Shown here: positions 26,138 to 36,200 of the stretch, piece after piece
Numbering within the stretch: position 1 is the stretch's first letter
How the letters are laid out: each line of letters opens with the position of its first letter
DNA from: Schaalia sp. Marseille-Q2122
Lineage (GTDB): Bacteria > Actinomycetota > Actinomycetes > Actinomycetales > Actinomycetaceae
NCBI RefSeq assembly: GCF_903645355.1
Contig: NZ_CAHJXR010000006.1
Span: 186,001-250,000, forward strand
Direction: 5' to 3'
Length of the DNA stretch: 64,000 nucleotides
Made by a program: the position numbers and the translations under genes
The notes under the pieces: model-generated
The model's database searches: none
What the model saw: the letters and a program-made list of their open reading frames with translations, nothing else
What the model was told of the DNA's origin: nothing

Positions 26138-29100
26138 ATGTCACTCTATCGTCATAAGGGTGCACCACCACGGGGAGGCTGGCTGCGACGCAGCATTGCC
26201 AGCATCGCCACAGGTGCCCTCACGCTCGTTTTGCTCACCGCACCCCCCGCTGCGGCCGACACCCCTGACACCGCCCCCTTAAACGTTGGTTTCGCCGGAT
26301 CTTTCGGCGACAACAACTCCTACACAAAGGCAGACGGTGAAGTAGTTACCGGTTCACTTCAGCGCCTCGCCGGCACAGAAACTATTGCCAACGGTGCAGT
26401 AACCCTTGCTGGCACCACCACAGGTATTCAATACACCAGCAATGAGGCCTCCCCCTTCGCCTCTGAAGGAGACGACGCCAACAAGAAGATCCGCGCAGAA
26501 ATGATCTTCACCCCCCAAGCAGATCAGCCCAACTTTGCAACCCTGTTCTCTGCGGGCGGCAACCTGTTCGTCCGTTATGAACAGGGAAAGATCTACTACG
26601 GATACTCCGCCAACACTCCCGGCGCCTCACGCCCATGGAGTGACCACAAGGGCAGCATTGATCTGCCCGAAGCAGGAAAAGCGCACCTACTCCGAGTCGA
26701 ATACCTCCCTGGTGACACGACCACAATGAAGGTCAGCATCAACGGAACAGACGGCGAGATCGTTTCCTCCGACAAGAAGTCTCGCCTCGCCGGTGCCGCT
26801 AAGGCACTCTACGGATTCGGGCGCGAGGTCAACCCCGGCGGGGACTCCCCCCGACGAGGGTTCAAGGGTTCCATCCAGCATGTGCGCATCCTCGCTGACA
26901 ACGACGACTGGGCACTGACCCGCCCATCTGAGGACGGCACACCCGGTAACCCACCAGCGCCCGAACCGCCCTCGACAGGCGATGGTGACGATGAGGACGA
27001 GCAAGAACCCGGCACGGTTCGTGACGCTGTGGATGTCACCTTCGGCGGCGACTTCTCCTCAGGTAACGAATACACCGCAGCCACCGGAGAAAAGAAGGAA
27101 GGCGTGCTGGCGCGCGTAGCAGGTACCGAAACCAAGCTCGATTTTGGTGGCCTCTCACTGCCCGGCAACCGTACCGGCGTCACCCTCACGGCCTCACAGC
27201 CCCAGTTCAACCTCGCCGACCCAGGCAGCCAGGACATGATTCGAGGCTTCCGCGCCGAGATTCTCTTCACGCCAGAAGCTGACCAGCCTGACCTTGCCAC
27301 AATTTTCTCCGCTGGCGGCAACCTGTACGTACGTTACACCGGTGATTCCATCCAGTACGGATTCTCATCCAACAACGGATCACGCTGGTCAACCCACCAG
27401 AACTCTATTGCCGCCCCACTTTTGACCCGCCCCACCCTGGTGCGCGTCGAGTACCTTCCATCAACGACCGCTAACACCACCATGCGCGTGTGGATCAACG
27501 ACAAGGAAGCAACCCCCATCAACGTTCGTGCGGTCTCTCGCATGAGCCCCAATAAGAGCAACGTGTTTGGCTTCGCCACCGAGGTTCACCCTGCTGGTCA
27601 GGGACGCGGCCTCAAGGGTACCCTCAAGCACATCCGCCTTGCCGCACCCGATTCTGGGTGGATTGTTGAGGTCCCCAAGGGAATTGGTGACATTCTTGAC
27701 GGCACCTGCGAGTTCGACAAGCCCGCTCCGGCCAACACCATCACCGTCACGCGAGAAGACTGCGCCGCCTCAATCCGCGCGAAGCTCTCTGCCCTGCGCC
27801 CCACAGCTCAGCAAGCAGATTTCCTCGATGCTGGCCTGACCGCCTTCATCCACTATGGCATCAACACCTACTGGGGTAGTGATGGGCGCGAATGGGGTTA
27901 CGGTGATGAGAACCCCATGGATTTCAACCCGACGAACCTCGACACTGACCAGTGGGCAAAGACCCTGGCCGATGCAGGATTCCGTTACGCAATCCTGACC
28001 ATCAAGCACCACGATGGCTTCACGCTCTACCCCTCGCGTTACAACGAGTTCGGCGTTCAGAAGTCCTTGAACTTCGAGGGCGGCAAGGGCGACGTCGTTC
28101 GCCGCTTCGTCGACTCGTCCCGCAAGTACGGCCTGAAGGTCGGCTTCTACGTCTCCCCCGCTGACTCCCACCAGGAACGTCGCGGCATCTACGGAAACGC
28201 CCGCCCCAAGCAGGAACGTTCCATCCCGACCCTCGTCGCTGGCGATAGCCGCGAAGGAAAGATCGGCACCGAGTTCCCCGGCCCCTTCACCTACGAAGCC
28301 TCGGATTACGGGTCGCTCTTCCTCAATACCCTCTACGAGCTCCTCACCGAGTATGGCTCCATCGACGAAGTCTGGTTCGATGGAGCAGGTGGTAACACCG
28401 CTCGCACCGAGGTTTTCGATCACACGGCCTACTTCGATCTGATCCGCAAGCTCCAGCCTCACGCGCTGATTGCCGTCGCTGGCCCTGACGTGCGTTGGGT
28501 GGGTAACGAATCGGGTCTGGCTCGCGAGGCCGAGTGGAGCCCGCAGGCTGTGAAGGACAACCCCACCGGCAACTACTCGGTTGTGGGCGCTACCAGCGCA
28601 AACCTCGGCTCATTGGAAAGCGTCGTCAGCCAGGTACTCTCCGGTCGCGTCTCCAAGCTGACCTGGTATCCGGCTGAGGCTGACGTTTCAATCCGTCACG
28701 GCTGGTTCCATCACCGCAACCAGCGCATTAAGCCCATGAGCGAGCTGCAGAAGATTTTCCGTGAGTCTTACGGCCGCAACTCTGTGCTGCTCTTCAATGT
28801 GCCGCCAACGCGCGAGGGTAAGTTTGACGACCGCGATGTCGCTTTGATTCAGGAATGGACCCAGTGGCGTCACGCCGCCTACACCGCAAATATCGCACTA
28901 GGCCGTCCCGGTAGCGTGTCCTACCCGGGCGCTTCAGAGGGCGAAAATCTCGTTGAAGAGACGAAACTGCTCACCGACGGATCCTTGGATACCGGCCCCG
29001 GTAACCCCAACGCTTCCGAGACAGGTACCTGGACTGTGGAGCTTGACGGCGTTCACTCTGTGGATGCAGTCATGATCTCCGAACAGACCCGCGCCCACGG

Positions 29101-30544
29101 CCAACAGGTTGAGGCCTTCAACGTGGAGGTCCGCAACGGTGGGCAGTGGACTCAGGCCGCTACTGCCTCGACCATTGGTGCTCGTCGTATCGTCACCTTT
29201 GATCGGGCTTACGAGGCCGACGCCGTGCGCGTGAACGTTGTCAAGGCTCGTGGACCCGTGTTCCTCTCTGAGGTTCACGTCCACGGTGCGGGTATGGCAG
29301 CGCCCGACTACGACACCTACTACGTTGACACTTCCGCGCCGGTATCTGGCCCGGGTACTCTTGATCGCCCAATCGGCCACCTGGATCAGCTCAAGCAGAT
29401 GACCTTCAAGCCTGGCACGAAGGTGCTGTTCAAGCGTGGAACCACGCTGAGCGGTCAGCTTGTCATGTGGGGCTATGGCACCGAGGAATCCCCTGTCACC
29501 GTTGGTTTCTACGGTGAAGGTGCCGATCCTGTTCTGGCTCTGTCGAACTCCAAGCAGACCACCTTCGAGGGTGTGTTGGAGGATCTGGGCCACTCGAAGG
29601 CCAACTGGCGTCTGGAAAAGGCAGCTACGCCCCCTGCTGAGCCTGGCGATAACAGCACCCCTGGCGGCAATGACTCTGAGAACCAGGGTCAGCCCGGCGA
29701 CCAAGGCCAACCCGGCGACCAAGGCCAACCCGGCGGCAATGACTCCGAGAACCAAGGCCAACCCGGCGGCAATGACTCCGAGAACCAAGGCCAACCCGGC
29801 GGCAATGACTCTGAGAACCAGGGTCAGCCCGGCGACCAAGGCCAACCCGGCGGCAATGACTCCGAGAACCAGGGTCAACCCGGCGACCAAGGCCAACCCG
29901 GCGACCAAGGCCAGCCTGGTGGAAACGGCGGCAACTCCGGCGGCGAGCAGCCCGGCGATGGCGGCAACTCCGGCCAGCCTAGCGACAATGAGGACATCAC
30001 CAAGGTGCCCGCAGTCTCCTTGAAGGTTGGCGACGCTCCTGTAAGTGGCCCCGTAGCGGCTGGCACAGAGCTCACGCTTCAGGCTCCTGCAAAGACCGGC
30101 GAGACGGTGAAGTTGTGGATTCACTCCGATCCTGTTTTGGCAGGCACAGCGGTCGTAGATTCTTCGGGCGTCGCTACTGTGAAGTGGCGTATCCCAGCGG
30201 ATTTCCCTGCTGGAGATCACCAGGTATTTGCTCGTGACGAAAAGGGCAAGCTCTTGGCTTACGCTGCGTTCAAGGTAGCAAAGGCCGACACTCCGGCTCC
30301 TGGCACGACCCAGCCCGGAACCGACACGCCGAAGGATAAGCCTACGGACGATCCCCAGAAGAAGGGTGAAACCCCCAAGAAGGACGGTAAGCCCACGTCG
30401 AAGAAGGTTCCCACTGCTTCTGCGAAGCAGGGTGGCCTGGCTTCCACCGGTGCCGCTCCTGTGGTTGGCATCTTCGCACTCTTCGCTCTTGCAGGTGCAG
30501 GAGCCCTCGCAACCAAGCGCATGTCGCGTAAGGGTGTGAAGTGA
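26138..30544 (+). CDS. Cell-wall-anchored multidomain GH29 alpha-L-fucosidase
   Basis: A 1468-residue surface protein. The signal peptide ends near residue 40 (PPAAADT). Two homologous beta-sandwich (LamG-like) repeats occupy about 47-260 and 295-510. The GH29 domain spans about 555-905, with FIHYG, KHHDGF and EVWFDGAGG; Asp748 of WFDG is the expected nucleophile. A CBM32-like domain (about 925-1065) and a short beta-helix-like part follow. Then come a Gly/Gln/Asn/Asp-rich tandem-repeat stalk, an Ig-like domain (VKLWIHSDPVLAG) and a sorting signal LASTG at 1434 with hydrophobic segment and RMSRKGVK tail. Expected to release fucose from mucin or blood-group glycans at the cell surface. Confidence 0.93.
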   Translation: MSLYRHKGAPPRGGWLRRSIASIATGALTLVLLTAPPAAADTPDTAPLNVGFAGSFGDNNSYTKADGEVVTGSLQRLAGTETIANGAVTLAGTTTGIQYTSNEASPFASEGDDANKKIRAEMIFTPQADQPNFATLFSAGGNLFVRYEQGKIYYGYSANTPGASRPWSDHKGSIDLPEAGKAHLLRVEYLPGDTTTMKVSINGTDGEIVSSDKKSRLAGAAKALYGFGREVNPGGDSPRRGFKGSIQHVRILADNDDWALTRPSEDGTPGNPPAPEPPSTGDGDDEDEQEPGTVRDAVDVTFGGDFSSGNEYTAATGEKKEGVLARVAGTETKLDFGGLSLPGNRTGVTLTASQPQFNLADPGSQDMIRGFRAEILFTPEADQPDLATIFSAGGNLYVRYTGDSIQYGFSSNNGSRWSTHQNSIAAPLLTRPTLVRVEYLPSTTANTTMRVWINDKEATPINVRAVSRMSPNKSNVFGFATEVHPAGQGRGLKGTLKHIRLAAPDSGWIVEVPKGIGDILDGTCEFDKPAPANTITVTREDCAASIRAKLSALRPTAQQADFLDAGLTAFIHYGINTYWGSDGREWGYGDENPMDFNPTNLDTDQWAKTLADAGFRYAILTIKHHDGFTLYPSRYNEFGVQKSLNFEGGKGDVVRRFVDSSRKYGLKVGFYVSPADSHQERRGIYGNARPKQERSIPTLVAGDSREGKIGTEFPGPFTYEASDYGSLFLNTLYELLTEYGSIDEVWFDGAGGNTARTEVFDHTAYFDLIRKLQPHALIAVAGPDVRWVGNESGLAREAEWSPQAVKDNPTGNYSVVGATSANLGSLESVVSQVLSGRVSKLTWYPAEADVSIRHGWFHHRNQRIKPMSELQKIFRESYGRNSVLLFNVPPTREGKFDDRDVALIQEWTQWRHAAYTANIALGRPGSVSYPGASEGENLVEETKLLTDGSLDTGPGNPNASETGTWTVELDGVHSVDAVMISEQTRAHGQQVEAFNVEVRNGGQWTQAATASTIGARRIVTFDRAYEADAVRVNVVKARGPVFLSEVHVHGAGMAAPDYDTYYVDTSAPVSGPGTLDRPIGHLDQLKQMTFKPGTKVLFKRGTTLSGQLVMWGYGTEESPVTVGFYGEGADPVLALSNSKQTTFEGVLEDLGHSKANWRLEKAATPPAEPGDNSTPGGNDSENQGQPGDQGQPGDQGQPGGNDSENQGQPGGNDSENQGQPGGNDSENQGQPGDQGQPGGNDSENQGQPGDQGQPGDQGQPGGNGGNSGGEQPGDGGNSGQPSDNEDITKVPAVSLKVGDAPVSGPVAAGTELTLQAPAKTGETVKLWIHSDPVLAGTAVVDSSGVATVKWRIPADFPAGDHQVFARDEKGKLLAYAAFKVAKADTPAPGTTQPGTDTPKDKPTDDPQKKGETPKKDGKPTSKKVPTASAKQGGLASTGAAPVVGIFALFALAGAGALATKRMSRKGVK
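29643..29945 (+). repeat. Minisatellite encoding the fucosidase stalk
   Basis: Alternating units encode GDQGQP and GGNDSENQGQP. Several units are identical at DNA level (for example GGCGACCAAGGCCAACCC), so the array can change length by slippage. It forms a flexible spacer between catalytic part and wall anchor. Confidence 0.9.
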
Positions 30545-30574
30545 TCCCACGAGTGTGATTGCCTAATCACCTCA

Positions 30575-30624
30575 GGGTGGGGGAGTGACTCACATGAGTC
30601 ACTCCCCCACCCTTTCGCTTTTTC
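30575..30624 (+). terminator. Intrinsic terminator of the fucosidase gene
   Basis: GGGTGGGGGAGTGACTCA pairs perfectly with TGAGTCACTCCCCCACCC, followed by TTTCGCTTTTT. It begins 30 bp after the fucosidase stop. Confidence 0.93.
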
Positions 30625-30686
30625 TCTGTTGCGCGTCTGTCTACTTCCCGCAGCTCATTTCACACACCCCAACCTCACGCCCTCGG

Positions 30687-30758
30687 CTCCGGCATGTGAG
30701 TCCACGCCCCTTTCTTGCTTCCACCGAGACTTTTTGGCCGTGGGCTCACACCTGGGAT
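30687..30758 (+). repeat. Palindromic element, copy C
   Basis: The ends CTCCGGCATGTGAGTCCA and TGGGCTCACACCTGGGAT are spaced as in the other copies. It lies just downstream of the fucosidase terminator and upstream of the phosphoribosyltransferase gene. Confidence 0.85.
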
Positions 30759-30852
30759 CGGGGGTGGATGTGGGACGTGGGGACTGGGAGCATCCTGCAG
30801 ACAGCACTACGATAGAAGCACCTACCCGATCGTGACCCTTTCAGGAGCACTC

Positions 30853-31410
30853 GTGACCACTGCATTTGATGACGGCGCAACCTCCCCCGATGGCCTGCCT
30901 GCTGACCAGCAACCTGACCGGGAGACCTTAACCTGGCAGGGTTTTGGTGATGCGTCGCGTGAGCTTACTGCCAGCATTGTGGAGTCGGGATGGATCCCTG
31001 ATCTCATCATTGCGATCGCTCGCGGCGGCTTGCTTCCCGCCGGTGCGATTTCCTACGCGATGGGGGTGAAGGCTATCGGCACGATGAATGTTGAGTTCTA
31101 CACCGGCGTGGGTGAGACGCTGGATGAACCGATGCTGCTTCCACCTCTGATGGATGTGTCGGCGATGGATGGTAAGCGCGTGCTTGTGGTTGATGACGTG
31201 GCTGACTCGGGCAAGACCTTGAAGATGGTCATGGATCTCATTGCAGAGCATGGCTTGTCTCTTGATGGGGAGACCACGGTCCGCGTGGAAGCTCGTAGCG
31301 CGGTCATCTACGAGAAGCCGCGCTCGATTATTCGCCCTGATTACGTGTGGCGCGTGACCGATAAGTGGATTAATTTCCCCTGGTCGACTCTGCCTGTCAT
31401 CACTGGCTGA
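30853..31410 (+). CDS. Phosphoribosyltransferase-family protein
   Basis: A 185-residue protein. GTG 30853 is chosen because CAGGAG lies just upstream; longer frames run back into element C. VLVVDDVADSGKT is the PRPP-binding loop, and IARGGLLPAGAISYAMG is the conserved segment near the N-terminus. Close to the xanthine/hypoxanthine-type PRTases that include Hpt/Gpt relatives. A bidirectional terminator follows. Base specificity is not evident. Confidence 0.87.
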   Translation: MTTAFDDGATSPDGLPADQQPDRETLTWQGFGDASRELTASIVESGWIPDLIIAIARGGLLPAGAISYAMGVKAIGTMNVEFYTGVGETLDEPMLLPPLMDVSAMDGKRVLVVDDVADSGKTLKMVMDLIAEHGLSLDGETTVRVEARSAVIYEKPRSIIRPDYVWRVTDKWINFPWSTLPVITG

Positions 31411-31433
31411 TGTAGCTGATTCACCACCGCCTC

Positions 31434-31466
31434 GTATTCCCCTGACTGCCTATGTCAGGGGAATAC
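31434..31466. terminator. Hairpin between converging genes
   Basis: GTATTCCCCTGAC pairs perfectly with GTCAGGGGAATAC across a 7-base loop. It sits between the phosphoribosyltransferase gene (plus) and the transglycosylase-like gene (minus) and can act in both directions, although T-tracts are short. Confidence 0.7.
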
Positions 31467-31478
31467 TCATATCCGCGG

Positions 31479-32462
31479 CTATTTCTGCGCGAACCAGGCG
31501 TGCCAGTAGGCGTAGAAGTTGAGGTTGCCCCACGCTGAGCATTCGTCGCCGTATCCGGCAAGAGCCGCCTCGTTGGGTTGGTAGGGCGTGTAGTTGTAGA
31601 GGTTGGCGGTGGCTTGGTTGGTGATGGCGACCGGCGCGGCGCCGCATTGGCCGGAGGGGTGGTAGGACACGGCTGCGGTTTCGCCCGCATGGAAGGTGTA
31701 GTGGTCGGGGATGATGCGGTACATCTGGAATTGGCGGGCGGCGTAGTAGACCTGTTTGATGAGTCCGGCGTAGTCGGTGTTGCATTCGGCGCCGTCGGGG
31801 CAGGAGTAGCCCATGGCGGATGCGTAGCGGTAGGGGGCGAGGCTTGCGCCTGAGGCGGTGATGAGTCCTTGTTCTTTTTGGAGGATGACGAGCAGGACTT
31901 GGGGGTTGATTTCGCAGGCTTGGGCGGCGGCGTGGATGAGGTCGGCGGCGTTGGCGCCTTGGGGAAGGTTCATGGCCCAGCAGAAGTCGTCTTCTGGGAA
32001 TGAGACAGCTGCTTCGGCGCGCCAGTCAGCCAGGCAGGGGGTATCTCCTGATGGGCCGGGCGTGCAGCCTGCGTTCCATGTGGTGACGAAGGTGGCGATG
32101 TCGTCGCGGCTCATGGCCGCGGTGTTGTAGAAGTCGGCGTCGGAGATGATGGTGCCGGGGTCGAATCCGGCGTAGCTCAGGGGTGGGGTGCGGGGCGCCG
32201 TGTGGTGTTCTGGTGTTGGGGTGTCGTTGTCTGCGATAGGGCGTGAGCCCAGGACTGCCAGCATGATGGTGACGAAGAGCCAGACGAGGAATAGTCCGGC
32301 GACGATGACGCTGAAGAATACGACGCAGCCTCGTGCGGGTGTGGTTTGACGAGGGCGGCGCCGTGCCTGCCGTGAGCGTGCTGGGCTGGTGGGGCGGCGG
32401 CCGGGTTGGCGGTGCGCTGTGGGACCGTGGGGACGGTGTTGTTGGGGCTGGCGGTGGCTCAT
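31479..32462 (-). CDS. Membrane-anchored lysozyme/transglycosylase-like protein
   Basis: A 327-residue protein. The first ~45 residues are rich in Pro/Arg/Gln and cytoplasmic, then one membrane helix follows (VVFFSVIVAGLFLVWLFV). The extracellular domain carries the LLVILQKEQGLIT helix with the Glu typical of lytic transglycosylase folds. It also has AMGYSCPD, a QVYYAARQFQMYR helix and NLYNYTPYQPN, a pattern found in actinobacterial cell-wall-associated proteins. Several Cys could form disulfides. Probable peptidoglycan-related role; activity not proven. Ends 32 bp upstream of the phosphatase gene's 3' end on the same strand. Confidence 0.7.
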   Translation of the reverse strand: MSHRQPQQHRPHGPTAHRQPGRRPTSPARSRQARRRPRQTTPARGCVVFFSVIVAGLFLVWLFVTIMLAVLGSRPIADNDTPTPEHHTAPRTPPLSYAGFDPGTIISDADFYNTAAMSRDDIATFVTTWNAGCTPGPSGDTPCLADWRAEAAVSFPEDDFCWAMNLPQGANAADLIHAAAQACEINPQVLLVILQKEQGLITASGASLAPYRYASAMGYSCPDGAECNTDYAGLIKQVYYAARQFQMYRIIPDHYTFHAGETAAVSYHPSGQCGAAPVAITNQATANLYNYTPYQPNEAALAGYGDECSAWGNLNFYAYWHAWFAQK

Positions 32463-32494
32463 GTGCGAGGGTATGCGGGTGGCGTGGAGGCCGT

Positions 32495-33034
32495 TCAGTG
32501 GGCGAGGGCGTGGCGGATGTGGTTGATGATCTGCGGGGTTGTGCGTTCGACGACGTCGAGGGTGTCGAGGAAGTCTTGGTGTCCGCCGTACCAGGGGTCG
32601 GGCACGTCGATGTCTCCTGCGCTGGAGTGGGGGTCGAAGGAGCGGAACATGCGGATGTCGACGGTGGAGTAGTCGCCGAGTTCACCGTTTTCTGCGCGTT
32701 CGACGCCTGCCATGTCGGCGAGGCGGACGAGGTTGGAGCGGTGGTGGCCGGTCATGGCGAGGATGAGGTCCCAGGTGCCGAGTTCGTGGGGGCGGATTTG
32801 GCGGGCGGCGTGAGGGTGGACGGTGTATCCGGCGTCGCGCAGGACGCGGGCTGCGCGACGGTCGATGGGGTTGCCTTGTTCTTCGTTGGAGACTCCGGCT
32901 GAGTCGACGATGACGTCGAGGTTTTCGCCGTTACGGCGGAGGTCGGTGAGGGCCTGTTGGAGGACTTGATGGGCCATTGTGGAGCGGCAGATATTGCCGG
33001 TGCATACCATGAGAACGCGGAAGGTCATGCTCAT
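32495..33034 (-). CDS. Low-molecular-weight protein-tyrosine phosphatase
   Basis: A ~179-residue phosphatase. The P-loop near the N-terminus reads VCTGNICRS (Cys11, Arg17, CX5R type), and the general acid is in the loop DPWYGG. The start is ATG 33034 (or 33028/33046). LMW-PTPs in Gram-positives dephosphorylate tyrosine kinases of capsule synthesis or host proteins; no capsule genes are nearby. Confidence 0.92.
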   Translation of the reverse strand: MSMTFRVLMVCTGNICRSTMAHQVLQQALTDLRRNGENLDVIVDSAGVSNEEQGNPIDRRAARVLRDAGYTVHPHAARQIRPHELGTWDLILAMTGHHRSNLVRLADMAGVERAENGELGDYSTVDIRMFRSFDPHSSAGDIDVPDPWYGGHQDFLDTLDVVERTTPQIINHIRHALAH

Positions 33035-33235
33035 ATTATGCGGCACTGGCTTGCGCGCTGATGGTTGGGGTGGGCGCTGGTGGTTTCAGCGTGTTGCTGT
33101 GCGACATATGTCGATATTGCCCCCAACCAGCAAGTCTTATTAAATGGTCATAAAAAGTGCTTCGATCGGCCAAAATGGTCTTATTTTTCCTCTAGGATGG
33201 AAAGTGGCAATGATGCCCCTACAAGGAGGGCCTCG

Positions 33236-36200
33236 ATGATGAGATCGCGCATCCTTGTTCGCCACATCCCAGGTGGATAAGAGGACCGCAGACGCCATTC
33301 GCGTCAGACGGTGCCCACACAGGCCCGTTTGATGACCCACTCTGGCAAGGCTGGTCGTGGCGCTTTGGCGTTGTCCATGACCGCTGCTTTGGTTTTTGCC
33401 GGTGTAGTGAGCCCTCAGGCTGCTTTTGCTGCCGAGGGCGATCCCCTGGTTGTTGACGTTAGCGCTCACGGAATTCATCCGAATACGGGTGAGGACGCAG
33501 CTACCGCTATTCGCGCAGCAATCGCCGAAGCGAAAGCCCACACGGCAAATGGCGGCAGCGCTATTGTGCGTTTCCCGCAAGGCCGCTACGACATCTTCCC
33601 CGAGATGTCATAGGAGCGCACCCTGTATGTGTCTAACACTGTGGGCACCAACCAGGACTACAAGAACATGAAGATTGGCCTGCTCGTTGAGGGCGCCAAG
33701 AACATCACCATTGACGGTGGTGGTTCGACCTTCATGTTCCACGGAAAGATGACGACCTTCGCGGCGATTGACTCCACGAACGTCACCTTTGAGAACTTTA
33801 CGGTCGACTTCCAGGTTCCAACCGTTGTTGATGTCACCATCGAGAGCGTTAACGGTAACGAAGTGACGGTCTACGTTCCCGAGGCCTACAACTACACGGT
33901 TGCCAATAACACCGTGACCTGGCTGAGCGATGTTAGCCCCTACACGAAGCGGCCCTATTGGACGATGCGGGGCGTTCCCACCTACACCCAGCGTTACAAC
34001 ACGGTGACGGGCATTACCCGTCGCGGGGACACTCGGGCACACATGAACCCTCTGTCCCGCGCAACGTCGGTGACTGACGAGGGTAATCGCCGCCTGAAGT
34101 ACGTCTTGCGTCCGGGCGCGACCGCTCGGATCTCGTCCCCGGCATGTCTTTCCAGATGCGCGACACCGATCGCGATCATCCGGGTACCTTCTTCTGGCAG
34201 AGCAAGGACCTGGTCCTGCGTAATCTTGATGTGCACTTCCTCCACGGCTTTGGCATGGTGGGCCAGCACAGCGAGAACATCACCATGGATGATGTGGACT
34301 TCGAGGTCCCCGCATCGTCTGGCCGTTCAACGGCAGGCTTTGCTGACTTCATTCAGATGTCGGACACTAAGGGTCTCATCGACATTTCCAACTCGACCTT
34401 CTCCAACCCTCACGATGACCCCATCAACGTTCATGGAACCTTCTTGCAGGTCATTCACAAGGAGGGCCGTAAGGTCCGCGTGCAATACAAGCACCGTGAA
34501 ACTGCTGGCTTCCCCAGCTTCTATCCGGGCGACAAGGTGGAGTTCTCGCTGAAGAACTCACTGGCACCGATAGCTTGACGGATATTGAGCTTGTCCTCTG
34601 CCCTGATGTCCCCGCCGCTGTGCTCCCGAACCGCGCGGTCGTCGAGAACATCACCTACACGCCGAATGTGCACATCCACAAGAACATCTTCAAGGAGACC
34701 CCCACCCGCGGTATCCTCATGACCACTCGCGGTGAGGTCGTCATTGAGGACAGCCTCTTTGATGGCATGGGCATGGCTGGTATTTTCATCTCCAATGATG
34801 CGAATAAGTGGTACGAGTCTGGTCGCACGACGAAATGTGACGATCCGCAATAACGTCTTCCAGCGCAGCAACAATCAGGCGATCTTTGTGGAGCCGACCA
34901 ATAGGTTCGCAAGCCCTGACAGTGCTGTTCACACCAACCACACCATCACGGGGAATACCTTCTACATCCAGAACCACGCACCTGCACGTCGTGGCCACGA
35001 CATTAAGGGACACTTCGTTCTGGACGCCAAGAGTGTCGACGGCATTAACTTCACCAACAACCGCATCATTCGCGAAGATCGCAAGGCGGTTGTCACTCTT
35101 GCTGACACTCCCGCGACCATGGCAGTCAATGACACTCTGACCCTGGATGCTCAGGCGCGCCTGGCCGATGAGACCGCAGGCAGGCTCTTCAAGTTTGTCG
35201 GCAGCAACAACGTTCGCCTTGAGGGCAATAGCTACGATGTTGGCCTCAACCTCGGCAGCCGCATTGAAAGCGGCATGGCCGAAGACCACGTGAACTTCGC
35301 TGCGGACAACATTGCCTACAACACTGACAACCGCACTGAAGCTGCCACTCAGGTGAGCTTCACCAGTTCCAACCCCGACGTGTTAACCGTCGAGAACAAT
35401 GGCACCGTCACCGCTAAGGCTCCCGGCATCGCCCATGTGCGTACCTGGGTGACGGTTGGTCAGCGCACCTTCCCCGGCCCCTCGCTCACCATCACGGTTC
35501 AGGGTGACAGCCCGATGCCGCCGGAGACGCCAATCCCGCCGGTCGGCTCGGCTAACGACCCTGCGTCCAACGCCGACGCTGCCCTGGCTCAGGCAACGAT
35601 CACCGGCCTCAATAGCCCCTTCACCTTCAACGAAGGAACGCTCCATTACCTCATGACCGCCCCTGTGGAAACCGAATCGGTGTCCCTGGCCCTGGCCGCA
35701 CGCGATACCCGCGCACAGATGACGGTCACGTACAACGGAGCGACGATTGAACCCTCGTCGACGCTGAGGCTTGCTCCTGGTCGCAATGTCATCGAAGCGA
35801 CCGTGACCGCCTCGGACCAGGTGACGAAGAACGCCTACCGTTTTGTCATCATGCGTTCCGGTGACTCCAACGCAGCCCTCGCCTCCCTCTCCGTCGCTGG
35901 AAAGACCATCGAGCTACAAGAGGGCGTGACCAGCTACGCCATTGATCACCCCGAAGCAGTGAGCGTGCCGGTCGAGGCTCGCAGCGCATCACCTCGTTCG
36001 ACGGTCACTATCGTCCACAAGGGTCGCGTCAGTGCCGATGGTTCGGTCACTCTGGTTCCCGGCCGCAATGTCATCAATATCCTGGTGGCCACGGAGACCA
36101 GTGCTGCTCCTCAGCGCTACGAGGTCGTCGTGAAGGTCCCGAAGGCTGACAACGCTCTGTTGGAGGCTTTGGATCTTGGCGCAGTGGATATCTCCCCCGA

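Noticed and set aside
29643-29945. Regular repeats that could suggest a CRISPR array
   Set aside because: The units are in frame inside a surface protein, have no unique spacers and no cas genes are near.
28934-30550. Long open frame of about 538 codons on the minus strand, opposite the fucosidase gene
   Set aside because: It mirrors the repeat-rich coding strand, has no start signal and no family pattern. It is a by-product of high GC and biased codons.
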